This document shows positions 54,684 through 62,365 of a stretch of DNA of 64,000 nucleotides, piece after piece; position 1 is the first letter of the stretch; each line of letters opens with the position of its first letter. Under the pieces are notes generated by a model, which saw only the letters and a list, made by a program, of their open reading frames with translations, was not told the origin of the DNA and made no database searches. The stretch spans positions 76,423-140,422 of the forward strand of contig JAOTVX010000004.1 of NCBI GenBank assembly GCA_029863175.1, read 5' to 3'. The translations under genes were made by a program, and so were the position numbers. Source of the stretch: Betaproteobacteria bacterium. GTDB lineage: Bacteria > Pseudomonadota > Gammaproteobacteria > Burkholderiales > SG8-41.

Positions 54684-55214
54684 ATGGTCACTGATCCTCA
54701 CGATCTCGCCGCGCCATCGCCGTGGGTCGAGCGCTGGGCTGACCGGATCCCTGCGGGCGGGCGCGTGTTGGATATCGCCTGCGGCCGAGGGCGGCATGCC
54801 CGACTGTTTGCCGCCCGGGGCCACCCGGTAGACGCGGTTGACCGGGATCCTGCGGTGTTGTCGTGGCTGAGTGGCGCAGCGAACGTCACCGCCCGGTGCG
54901 CCGATCTGGAGAAGGGGCCTTGGCCCTTCGAGGGGCAGCGCTTCGCCGGGGTGGTGGTGGTCCACTACCTTTGGCGGCCGTTGTTTTCCCGCCTGCTGGC
55001 CGCGGTGGCGCCGGGAGGAGCGTTGATCTACGAGACCTTCGCGGCGGGCAATGAACGCTACGGCCGCCCTTCCAATCCCGATTTCCTGTTGCGGCCCGGA
55101 GAGTTACTGGAGGTCGCGCGCGGGCGCCTGCGAGTTCTTGCCTACGAGGACCTGTTTGTGTCCGATCCCAAGCCCGCAATGGTCCAGCGTATCTGCGCGG
55201 TCGATCTGCTTTAG
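54684..55214 (+). CDS. Class I SAM-dependent methyltransferase
   Basis: A 176-residue methyltransferase. Motif I is VLDIACGRGRHARLFAARG, followed by VDAVDRDPAVL and, further on, FAGVVVVHYLWRPLF. It shows the short tellurite-resistance/TehB-like layout (a minimal Rossmann core, no substrate domain), the type acting on small acceptors. The substrate cannot be deduced. Methyltransferases of this size can methylate selenium or tellurium oxyanions, but nothing in the sequence proves it. Confidence 0.75.
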   Translation: MVTDPHDLAAPSPWVERWADRIPAGGRVLDIACGRGRHARLFAARGHPVDAVDRDPAVLSWLSGAANVTARCADLEKGPWPFEGQRFAGVVVVHYLWRPLFSRLLAAVAPGGALIYETFAAGNERYGRPSNPDFLLRPGELLEVARGRLRVLAYEDLFVSDPKPAMVQRICAVDLL

Positions 55215-55376
55215 GGCCGGGGCGATAAGGGACGGATTTTGGGCTGATTGCCGGGGGCCGCGGGGAACGATTCGTTCGTCCCGCCTGTCACCTTGTTTAT
55301 GGAATTCATTGCAATGAGGTAAAATTACACAGTTACACTTTACACCCAGGCCCTGTTTCAGAAGGAAATTTTCTAG

Positions 55377-56291
55377 ATGGCACCGCTGCAGGGCAGTATG
55401 GTCGCGATCGTGACGCCGATGCAGGTCGACGGCGTCCTTGATCTCGACGCATTCCGCAGACTGATCGACTGGCACATCAAGGAAGGTACCGACGGCATCG
55501 TCGCGGTGGGTACCACGGGCGAGTCGCCGACGGTCGATTTCGATGAGCATCGGCTTCTCATCAAGACTGCGGTCGATCACGCGGCGAAGCGCGTTCGGGT
55601 CGTGGCGGGTACGGGCGCCAATTCCACGAGCGAGGCGATCGAACTCGCCGCGTACGCAAAACAAGCGGGGGCGGACCTGAGCTTGTCGGTCGTTCCGTAT
55701 TACAACAAGCCGACGCAGGAGGGACTCTACCGCCACTTCAGGGCGATCGCGGAAGCGGTGGATATTCCGCATATTCTCTACAACGTCCCCGGGCGCACCG
55801 TGGCTGATCTGCAGAACGAAACGGTGCTCCGGCTTGCGCAGATTCCGAACATCATCGGCATCAAAGATGCGACCGCCAATCTGGAGCGCGCCTCAGACCT
55901 GATCCGGCGTAAGCCAAAGGACTTTGCGGTCTACAGTGGTGACGACGCGACCGGGCTGGTTTTGATGCTGCTCGGCGGCAATGGCGTGATTTCCGTTACC
56001 GCAAACGTCGCGCCCAGGCTGATGCACGAGATGTGCTCCGTGGCGCTCGCTAGCGACGCCGCGGCGGCGCGCGAGCTCAACAATCGCCTGCTGCCCTTGC
56101 ATCGCCGGCTATTCGTCGAGGCCAATCCGATTCCGGTTAAGTGGGCGGTCGAACAAATGGGGCTCATCAAGGGCGGCATCCGGTTGCCGCTTACCCCGCT
56201 CTCTGCCGCCTATCACGAGCAAGTGCGCGAGGCCATGAAGCACGCGGGCATCGGGCTTGAAGTGCCTGGAGGGCGATATGTGGCCGCGTAG
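55377..56291 (+). CDS. dapA: 4-hydroxy-tetrahydrodipicolinate synthase
   Basis: A 304-residue lysine-pathway enzyme joining pyruvate and aspartate semialdehyde. Key signatures: GTTGESPTV (threonine pair), [18 protein letters not shown] (catalytic tyrosine), [15 protein letters not shown] (Schiff-base lysine) and [22 protein letters not shown]. Cytoplasmic tetramer. It overlaps bamC by 14 bp, the usual betaproteobacterial order. Confidence 0.92.
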   Translation: MAPLQGSMVAIVTPMQVDGVLDLDAFRRLIDWHIKEGTDGIVAVGTTGESPTVDFDEHRLLIKTAVDHAAKRVRVVAGTGANSTSEAIELAAYAKQAGADLSLSVVPYYNKPTQEGLYRHFRAIAEAVDIPHILYNVPGRTVADLQNETVLRLAQIPNIIGIKDATANLERASDLIRRKPKDFAVYSGDDATGLVLMLLGGNGVISVTANVAPRLMHEMCSVALASDAAAARELNNRLLPLHRRLFVEANPIPVKWAVEQMGLIKGGIRLPLTPLSAAYHEQVREAMKHAGIGLEVPGGRYVAA

Positions 56292-57426
56292 CCTGCAGCA
56301 TCACGCGGTTTGCGCGCTCGTCGGCGTGCTGCTGGGGGCATGCGGCAATCTCGGTATCGAGAGCAAGAAAGTCGACTACAAATCGACGGGCAAGCTGCCG
56401 CCCCTGGAGATTCCGCCCGATCTGACGCGCCCGAGCGCCGACGACCGCTATGTCGTGCCCGATATCAATCCGAAGGGAACGGCGACGTATTCGGAATACA
56501 CCCGCGATCGCTCCGGTGCGCGGGGCTCGGCGACCGTGGCCTCGCTCGTGCTGCCCACGACGACACGCGTGCGCGTCGAGCGCGATGGCAACCAGCGCTG
56601 GCTGGTGGTGATCGGCACGCCGGACCAAGTATGGCCAGTGGTGAAGTCGTTCTGGCAGGAAACCGGTTTCATCGTCAATCTCGAGCTTCCCGAAGCCGGC
56701 ATCATGGAGACCGACTGGGCCGAGAACCGGGCGAAACTACCCGGCGTCGGGGTGATCCGTAACTTTTTGGGCAAGTTTTCCCCCTATGAGACCGGCGAGC
56801 GCGACAAGTTCCGCACGCGCCTTGAACATGGCGTGAAGCCCGCGACAACGGAGATCTACATCAGCCATCGTGGAATGGAAGAAGTCTACACGACTGCCGT
56901 GAACACGGACCAAGTCCAAGAAACCATGTGGCAGCCGCGACCGCCCGACCCCACTCTCGAAGCCGAGATGCTGGGCCGTCTGATGACGCGATTCGGTGTC
57001 GAGGAAAAGCGCGCCAAGAAGGAAGTGGCGAGCGTTAAAGAGGCGCCCGCGCGCGCGCGGTTGATCGACGGTACCGACGGCAGCACGCTCGCGCTCAACG
57101 ACCAATTCGACCGCGCGTGGCGGCGGGTTGGACTTGCCTTGGATCGGGTCGGCTTCACCGTCGAGGACCGCAATCGCGCGAAGGGGCTCTACTACGTGCG
57201 TTATATAGATCCGCAGACCGACGTTCAGACCAAGAAAGAGACGGGATGGCTTTCCAAACTCGCGTTCTGGAAAAGCTCTGAGCCACCCAAACCCGAGCAA
57301 TACCGGATACAGGTGACCGACAAGCAGTCCGTGGCGCTCGTCAACGTGCTGAACAAGGACGGCAGCCAGGACCACTCCGATACGTCCAACCGTATCCTCA
57401 CGCTCCTCTACAACCAACTGAAATAA
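56278..57426 (+). CDS. bamC: Outer-membrane assembly lipoprotein BamC
   Basis: About 382 residues from ATG 56278, selected because GGAGGG precedes it by 4 bases and a lipobox follows ([14 protein letters not shown]). The domain order is that of BamC: an N-terminal flexible region with [13 protein letters not shown] and two helix-grip domains. The C-terminal part includes [24 protein letters not shown]. It is part of the beta-barrel assembly complex. Overlaps dapA. Confidence 0.85.
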   Translation: MWPRSLQHHAVCALVGVLLGACGNLGIESKKVDYKSTGKLPPLEIPPDLTRPSADDRYVVPDINPKGTATYSEYTRDRSGARGSATVASLVLPTTTRVRVERDGNQRWLVVIGTPDQVWPVVKSFWQETGFIVNLELPEAGIMETDWAENRAKLPGVGVIRNFLGKFSPYETGERDKFRTRLEHGVKPATTEIYISHRGMEEVYTTAVNTDQVQETMWQPRPPDPTLEAEMLGRLMTRFGVEEKRAKKEVASVKEAPARARLIDGTDGSTLALNDQFDRAWRRVGLALDRVGFTVEDRNRAKGLYYVRYIDPQTDVQTKKETGWLSKLAFWKSSEPPKPEQYRIQVTDKQSVALVNVLNKDGSQDHSDTSNRILTLLYNQLK

Positions 57427-57498
57427 CGTGACGGGAGACGGGTGATGGGTGATGAGTGAAAAGCTGTCGAAGATCTCTGCTTTTTTCCATTACCCGCG

Positions 57499-58269
57499 AT
57501 GATGCGCTTCGCATCGTTGGGCAGCGGCAGCGGTGGCAACGCTCTCCTCGTTGAAGCTGGAAACACCCTCATCCTGCTCGACTGCGGCTTCGGCCTTGCG
57601 GAAGTCACCGCGCGGCTCGCCCGGATCGGACTTGTTCCCGGCGATATCGATGCCATCATCGTCACGCACGAGCATGACGATCATGCCGGCGGCGTGGCGC
57701 GGCTCGTGCGCCGCCACGAGTTGCCGGTATATCTTACCTACGGAACCTTGGCCGCGCTCGGAGGCGACCGCGCGGCGTTGCCCGAAGCCGTGCTGATCGA
57801 CGGACACGCTCCCTTCGCCATCGGCGATATCGAGGTGCAACCCTATCCCGTGCCTCACGATGCGCGGGAGCCGGTGCAGTTCGTGCTGGCTGACGGCGCG
57901 GCGCGCCTCGGCGTGTTGACCGATGTCGGGGCGCCCACGCCCTACGTAGCCCAGATGCTCTCCGGCCTTGAGGCGCTGGTGCTCGAGTGCAATCATGATC
58001 GCGCGATGCTGGAGGCCAGCGCATATCCTGCAACGCTCAGGGAACGCATCGCGGGGCGGTTCGGTCATCTTGAAAACGCTGCCGCGGCCCAGCTGCTCGG
58101 GGAGCTCGATTGCAGCCGACTCCAGCACGTGATCGCCGGTCATCTTTCGCAGCAGAACAACACGCCGGAGCTGGCGCGCGCCGCATTGGCCGGCGCGCTG
58201 GGATGCGAGGCGGAATGGATCGGGGTGGCGACGCAAGACGAAGGATTTACCTGGAGGCAAATCCTTTAA
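57499..58269 (+). CDS. MBL-fold metallohydrolase (YycJ/VicX-like)
   Basis: A 256-residue metallo-beta-lactamase-fold protein: FASLGSGSGGNALLVEAG, then the zinc site THEHDDHAGG (near residue 55), later VLTDVGAPTPYV and ECNHDRAML, and AGHLSQQNNTPE. The family includes the YycJ/VicX single-strand DNA-related hydrolases. It lies 72 bp downstream of bamC, a conserved position in betaproteobacteria. Ends before a strong bidirectional terminator. Confidence 0.82.
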   Translation: MMRFASLGSGSGGNALLVEAGNTLILLDCGFGLAEVTARLARIGLVPGDIDAIIVTHEHDDHAGGVARLVRRHELPVYLTYGTLAALGGDRAALPEAVLIDGHAPFAIGDIEVQPYPVPHDAREPVQFVLADGAARLGVLTDVGAPTPYVAQMLSGLEALVLECNHDRAMLEASAYPATLRERIAGRFGHLENAAAAQLLGELDCSRLQHVIAGHLSQQNNTPELARAALAGALGCEAEWIGVATQDEGFTWRQIL

Positions 58270-58344
58270 GTCAGAAGTTAGAACGCGGAAGGCGACAGAG
58301 ATCCTACCTAACGGTTTTTCCTTCATCCTTCCTCCTTAAAAAAA

Positions 58345-58368
58345 GCCGGCCCGCAGGCCGGCTTTTTT
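58345..58368. terminator. Bidirectional rho-independent terminator
   Basis: GCCGGCC-CGCA-GGCCGGC (58345-58362) flanked by A7 on the left and T6 on the right, so it serves the hydrolase gene on the plus strand and the DUF7931-like gene on the minus strand. Confidence 0.9.
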
Positions 58369-58867
58369 AGAGGCCCGTCTTATCAAAGGAAATTGCCGGG
58401 GCCGAAGCTTCCCAGATCTCGGTGAAGCGGTCGAGTAGTTGCTGCGCGCCGATGACATCGTTCATGCCCTGGGCCGCGCGCAAATGGTCGTAATGAAAGC
58501 GGTGCAGATAGTGGGTGGCATCGAAGATCACCAATGGATCGTAGACATGCCTGGCGGGCCGCAACGTCTGATGAATCTTGACCGCGGAGCTGAATTGGCG
58601 CGCGAGATCAATGACGCGGGGGCACTGGCGCGCGATCGGGTCGGCCTCGTGCAGCACGATCATGAGCCGGTTCGACCGGCTTGCGAGCAGAAATTGGCGC
58701 AGCGCCTCGTAGCGCCGCGGCGAATTGTATTCACGAGAGAGCGCCTTGTCGAAGACGCGAATCACACTTTGAGTCTGCGGGATCATGTCGTCGACGAGCG
58801 CCTCGAACTCCCGCATGCCGTCGAAACGGCGATATTGGGCGTGGGGTAAATTGCCGGTTCGTTCCAT
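58367..58867 (-). CDS. DUF7931-like protein
   Basis: A 166-residue cytoplasmic protein with YRRFDGMREFEALVDDMIPQTQSVIRVFDKALSREYNSPRRYEAL and LARQFSSAVKIHQTLRPARHVYDPLVIFDATHYLHRFHYDHLRA. The His-rich HFHYDHL stretch and a phospholipase-D-like alternation are visible, but no HKD motif. I recall this family next to roxA-like genes in betaproteobacteria, which is also the case here. Function unknown. It is convergent with the hydrolase gene across the terminator. Confidence 0.6.
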   Translation of the reverse strand: MERTGNLPHAQYRRFDGMREFEALVDDMIPQTQSVIRVFDKALSREYNSPRRYEALRQFLLASRSNRLMIVLHEADPIARQCPRVIDLARQFSSAVKIHQTLRPARHVYDPLVIFDATHYLHRFHYDHLRAAQGMNDVIGAQQLLDRFTEIWEASAPAISFDKTGL

Positions 58868-58913
58868 AATTAAAGTCTCTCACGGAGGTGCCTTGCCGGT
58901 CACGAGTCAATCG

Positions 58914-60035
58914 TCACGGTCCGATTTCAATATAGCCCGCCCGGTACCAGTGATAAAGCCAACGCGCCGATTCTTGATCGCCCGTTCGCCCGGGAGGCAA
59001 CCGGCCTTGGTCAGCCAGAAGGCGCAGCGTGCGTGCGGCACGCGGACGTGCTGGGCAGGCCTCGCCGTTGATGAAGAAAACGTCGTGGCGGAACAGCATG
59101 CGGGTGGGTAGTGCGAGGCGCACGCCGTCGCGCGCGGCGCGGCGCGCAAAGGCGGCGGGCGCGAGCGGCCGGCGGGGACGGACGAATACGACGTTCGCCG
59201 TGGGCTCGCTCAGATAACAGCCGAGAAAGCGCTCGACGTCGGCCGCGCTCCAGCGCACCTCGTCCAGCAGGCGCGTGAGTTTTTCCACCATCGCATCATT
59301 GAGGTGGGCGGGATGACGCTGACGCCGCAACCCAGGGTCTTTGTAGATTCCGGTTAGCTGAAGCTGCTCCTGAAGAAACTCGAGAAATCTCGTTCCCAGT
59401 TCCTGCGCGCTCGGCGCCCGGAACCCGATCGAGCAGGTGACACCATCCGTAACGGCAATGCCGTCGTGCGCGTAGCGCGGCGGCAGGTAGAGCAGATCAC
59501 CCGGGTGCACCACCCATTCCTGTGAGGCGCGAAAGCGGCGCAGGATCCGCAGTGGCGCGCCCTCGATGAGCGACAGGTCGCGCTGTGGGCTCACGCGCCA
59601 GCGCCGCGCGCCTTGCAGTTGCAGCAGGAAGACGTCATAGCTGTCGAAATGCGGGCCGACACCGCCGCCGGGAGGCGCGTAGCTCACCATGACATCGTCG
59701 AGTCGCGCACGGGGGATGAAACTGAAGCGCTGGAGCAGATCGCGGGCGGCGGGCAGCACGCGGTCGATGCCTTGCACGAGCAGCGTCCAGCCCGATGCGG
59801 GCAACCGACCGAGCTCGCGACGCGTAAAGGGTCCGTAGCGCACGCGCCAGCGCCCCTTGTCGCGCAGAACCAAACGTGATTCGAGGTCGTCGTGCATGGC
59901 CAGGTCAAACAGCAGTTCCCGCTGCACCAGACCGGCGCATTGCGGCAGCGCATTGCGCACCAACAACGGTCGCTTCTGCCAGTGGCGGCGAAGAAATTGC
60001 TCGACCGAGAGGTTGCCGAGACGATCTTTCGTCAT
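58914..60035 (-). CDS. JmjC cupin, ribosomal protein arginine hydroxylase type
   Basis: About 373 residues from ATG 60035. It is a RoxA/YcfD-like 2-oxoglutarate oxygenase: SVEQFLRRHWQKRPLLVRNALPQ at the start, the Fe(II) motif HFDSYDVFLLQ (HxD) near residue 115 and the second histidine in LYLPPRYAHDGIAV near 180, then a winged-helix C-terminal part. In E. coli YcfD hydroxylates an arginine of ribosomal protein L16. Here the same target is presumed. Standalone gene. Confidence 0.82.
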   Translation of the reverse strand: MTKDRLGNLSVEQFLRRHWQKRPLLVRNALPQCAGLVQRELLFDLAMHDDLESRLVLRDKGRWRVRYGPFTRRELGRLPASGWTLLVQGIDRVLPAARDLLQRFSFIPRARLDDVMVSYAPPGGGVGPHFDSYDVFLLQLQGARRWRVSPQRDLSLIEGAPLRILRRFRASQEWVVHPGDLLYLPPRYAHDGIAVTDGVTCSIGFRAPSAQELGTRFLEFLQEQLQLTGIYKDPGLRRQRHPAHLNDAMVEKLTRLLDEVRWSAADVERFLGCYLSEPTANVVFVRPRRPLAPAAFARRAARDGVRLALPTRMLFRHDVFFINGEACPARPRAARTLRLLADQGRLPPGRTGDQESARWLYHWYRAGYIEIGP

Positions 60036-60213
60036 GCAAAACGATGATAAAAGCAGCCCGCCAAAACTCACCGTGGGGCAGGCTGCTTGAAGTATAACTG
60101 TCTAATATGCGGGACCGGCCTGGAAAAGTGCCATGATTCCGATGCCATGGACCGGGAAGGCACTGCAAATCAGGGTGCAGATCGCGTCAGGTCCGCAAAA
60201 AAAGTTCCGGATA

Positions 60214-60247
60214 AGGATTTTGCCGGATACCTGGCCGGCAAAATCCT
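60214..60247. repeat. Intergenic inverted repeat
   Basis: AGGATTTTGCCGG and CCGGCAAAATCCT (13-base arms) around an 8-base centre, in the gap before the peroxiredoxin gene. A T-tract does not follow, so it is a palindrome rather than an obvious terminator. Position between divergent genes suggests an operator or REP-type element. Confidence 0.5.
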
Positions 60248-60298
60248 GCGACAAAAACGCTTGACCAGCGCGACTGATGTTCACAAAATGGGCCTGTC

Positions 60299-60805
60299 AT
60301 GTTGCCTGAAGCTCAACACAGCGCGCGATTGCTGCAACCGGGGCGGGCGGCGCCGCTCTTCGATCTGCCCGATGCCGACATGAATATGGTGGGCCTGCAG
60401 GATTTCCGCAACAAGCGGAACGTGGTGCTTTACTTCTACCCCAAGGACGACACCCCGGGTTGCACGATGGAGGCGATCGAATTTAGCGAGCTTGACGACG
60501 AATTTAACGCGCTCAAGACAGTAGTGTTGGGCGTCAGCATGGACGATTGCCTGTCGCACGGCGCGTTCCGTGACAAGCACGGGCTGTCGGTGCAGCTGCT
60601 GGCGGACGTCGAGGGTGAGGTGTGCCGGAGCTACGGCGTTCTCCAGGACAAGGAAATCGAGGGCAAGACGAAGACGTGCATTGTCCGCTCCACCTTCATC
60701 ATCGATCGCAAGGGGCAGCTCAAGCACACGCTCTACGGCGTGACGTCGCGCGGTCACGCGGCTAACGTGCTCGAATTGCTGCGGGAACCCGGCAAGTGCA
60801 AGTGA
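60299..60805 (+). CDS. bcp: Thioredoxin-dependent peroxiredoxin (PrxQ/Bcp)
   Basis: A 168-residue peroxiredoxin. The peroxidatic cysteine is C55 in KDDTPGCTMEAIEFSE, and YFYPKD and RSTFIIDRKG are family landmarks. The usual resolving cysteine five residues after (CxxxxC) is missing, replaced by Ile, so it is a 1-Cys-type or uses another cysteine (C84 or the one in GEVCRSYG). It reduces hydroperoxides in the cytoplasm. It overlaps slyD by 10 bp. Confidence 0.85.
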   Translation: MLPEAQHSARLLQPGRAAPLFDLPDADMNMVGLQDFRNKRNVVLYFYPKDDTPGCTMEAIEFSELDDEFNALKTVVLGVSMDDCLSHGAFRDKHGLSVQLLADVEGEVCRSYGVLQDKEIEGKTKTCIVRSTFIIDRKGQLKHTLYGVTSRGHAANVLELLREPGKCK

Positions 60806-61275
60806 CCAAGGACACGGTCGTTACACTGACCTACGAGCTGCTGGATTCCGACGGCCAGCTGATCGAGAGCTCGGATACGCCGATCGAGTATCTGCACGGC
60901 GGTTACGACGGCATTTTCCCGCTGGTGGAGAAGGCGCTGGCGGGCAAGACGGTCGGCGAGGGCTGCCAGGTTCGGCTCGAGCCCGAGGACGCGTTTGGCG
61001 ACTACGATGCCGAGTTGGTGCGCATGGAGTCGCGCGACAAGTTTCCGGGAAACCTCGAGGTGGGCATGCGCTTCGAAGGACGCGGCGAGGAGTCCGGCAC
61101 GATGGTCATCTACACCATCACCGATATCGCGGAGGACAAAGTGGTCGTAGACGGCAATCACCCTCTGGCGGGTCAAACACTTCATTTCTCGGGCACCTTG
61201 ACCGCAGTTCGCGCCGCGACCGAGGACGAGCTGATGCACGGCCATGTGCATGGGCCCGAAGGCCATTATCATTGA
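60796..61275 (+). CDS. slyD: FKBP-type peptidyl-prolyl isomerase SlyD
   Basis: A 159-residue protein from a GTG start inside the end of bcp; GTG 60802 is an alternative. FKBP core: YELLDSDGQLIESSDTPIEYLHGG, then the insert-in-flap domain with RLEPEDAFGDYDAELV. The His-rich tail HGHVHGPEGHYH would bind Ni(II) or other metals. A cytoplasmic chaperone, used for example in metallocentre assembly. Normal length. Confidence 0.88.
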   Translation: MQVTKDTVVTLTYELLDSDGQLIESSDTPIEYLHGGYDGIFPLVEKALAGKTVGEGCQVRLEPEDAFGDYDAELVRMESRDKFPGNLEVGMRFEGRGEESGTMVIYTITDIAEDKVVVDGNHPLAGQTLHFSGTLTAVRAATEDELMHGHVHGPEGHYH

Positions 61276-61278
61276 AGC

Positions 61279-61315
61279 GTGTGACCGGTGACGGTCACGG
61301 GTCACCGGTCACTGA
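61279..61315. repeat. GTGACCGGTGACGG repeat phrase
   Basis: GTGTGACCGGTGACGGTCACGGGTCACCGGTCACTG, a self-complementary cluster of the GTGACC phrase that could also fold as a hairpin between convergent slyD and the phosphoesterase gene. A related set occupies 62226-62256. Confidence 0.6.
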
Positions 61316-61317
61316 AT

Positions 61318-62319
61318 CTAGCTGCCCGGCGTCACGTCCCACCTGATACGTCCTGGCTTCTCAATTACTTTCACGCGCACCCAGTTCATCTCGGGGCTTC
61401 CGAAGACCTCGATGCGGGTAAAGTTTTGGATCGGAGCGCTTCCCTCCGGACTGCGTAGTGGCTGATCCAGCACAAAGCGGTGTTCATCCCCGTGGACCAG
61501 CAGTACCGGATTTCTAAAACGCTGCGTCTCGCGCGCGAGCTGGGCAAGAAACCGTTCAAAGCCGCGGCGCGCTCGCCCGGACGGCGCCCAAGGCGATGCA
61601 TGCATCAGCACTACCACGGCCTGTACGTTGCGCTCCCGCGCCAGCGCGAATGATTCTGCAAGCCAATCCGCGATAGCCGCACTGCGTTGCTCGTGTTCCT
61701 TGGGATCGCGCAAATTGTTGGATGGTCCCGGTACGTTGAGCGTCACAAATACCAGCCCGCGGTGCGACCAACGCAGGTGTTCGGGATAATGATGTTGTCT
61801 GGCAAGGCCGGATTGCCGGGCCACGTCGAGGGGGTGTTGTCCAAGGCCGACGTTCGTACCGAAGAACAACGCGCGGAGCTTCTGCAGCCGCTCGCGCGGG
61901 TTGCGGGGGTCCCCCAGTGCGCGAGTGCAATCGAGCCAGTCGTTGTCGCCCGGTACGTATACAAAGGGTTGGCGGGATAATTCGAACCAGCGGCGGCGCT
62001 CGAGGTAGATGTCATCAGTGCAGGCACTGTTTGCGCTCTTGAAATCGCCGAGATGGATAACGAAGGCGAGGCCTTCGCGGTTCATTTCCGCGATCAGGTC
62101 TGGAAAGTTCGCCTCTTCGTCAGCGGTGTACGGCGTGTCACCAAACACGGCAAACGCGAACTCGGCGGCGCCCGCAGAGAGCGCGGTGCAGAGTGCGGTG
62201 CACGCGATAGCGCCGCCGAAGAAGCGTGACCAGTGACCGGTGAGCAGTGACCGGTACACGCCAAGCCAGAACCTAGTTTTCTCCTGAATCCTGTTCCTCT
62301 TGGCGTCTTGGCGGTTCAA
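61318..62319 (-). CDS. Exported metallophosphoesterase
   Basis: About 333 residues on the longest frame. The calcineurin-like sites are FAVFGDTPYTADEEANF (GDxxx), VIHLGDFKS (GDxK), VPGDNDWLD (GDND), VLMHASPW and LVHGDEHRF (GHxH-like, with GDEH). A signal peptide (GAIACTALCTALSAGAAEFA) lies about 50 residues in. The N-terminal 20-30 residues are encoded by repeat DNA (GTGACC and TTGGCGTCTTGG phrases at 62226-62310), so the real start is probably GTG near 62259. A periplasmic phosphoesterase of unknown substrate. Confidence 0.72.
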   Translation of the reverse strand: MNRQDAKRNRIQEKTRFWLGVYRSLLTGHWSRFFGGAIACTALCTALSAGAAEFAFAVFGDTPYTADEEANFPDLIAEMNREGLAFVIHLGDFKSANSACTDDIYLERRRWFELSRQPFVYVPGDNDWLDCTRALGDPRNPRERLQKLRALFFGTNVGLGQHPLDVARQSGLARQHHYPEHLRWSHRGLVFVTLNVPGPSNNLRDPKEHEQRSAAIADWLAESFALARERNVQAVVVLMHASPWAPSGRARRGFERFLAQLARETQRFRNPVLLVHGDEHRFVLDQPLRSPEGSAPIQNFTRIEVFGSPEMNWVRVKVIEKPGRIRWDVTPGS

Positions 62320-62365
62320 TGGATTTTTGATTTTTCTCCACCTCTGCGGTCAGAGGTTTGAATTT

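Noticed and set aside
54684..55214. Methyltransferase as a selenium/tellurium-specific enzyme
   Set aside because: The fold fits, but no residue or neighbour demonstrates the substrate, so the selenium theme was not extended to it.
55215..55376. selC-like tRNA or other small RNA in gaps
   Set aside because: I looked for a tRNA cloverleaf and a TGA anticodon in the larger gaps by eye and saw none; this is not a computed search.
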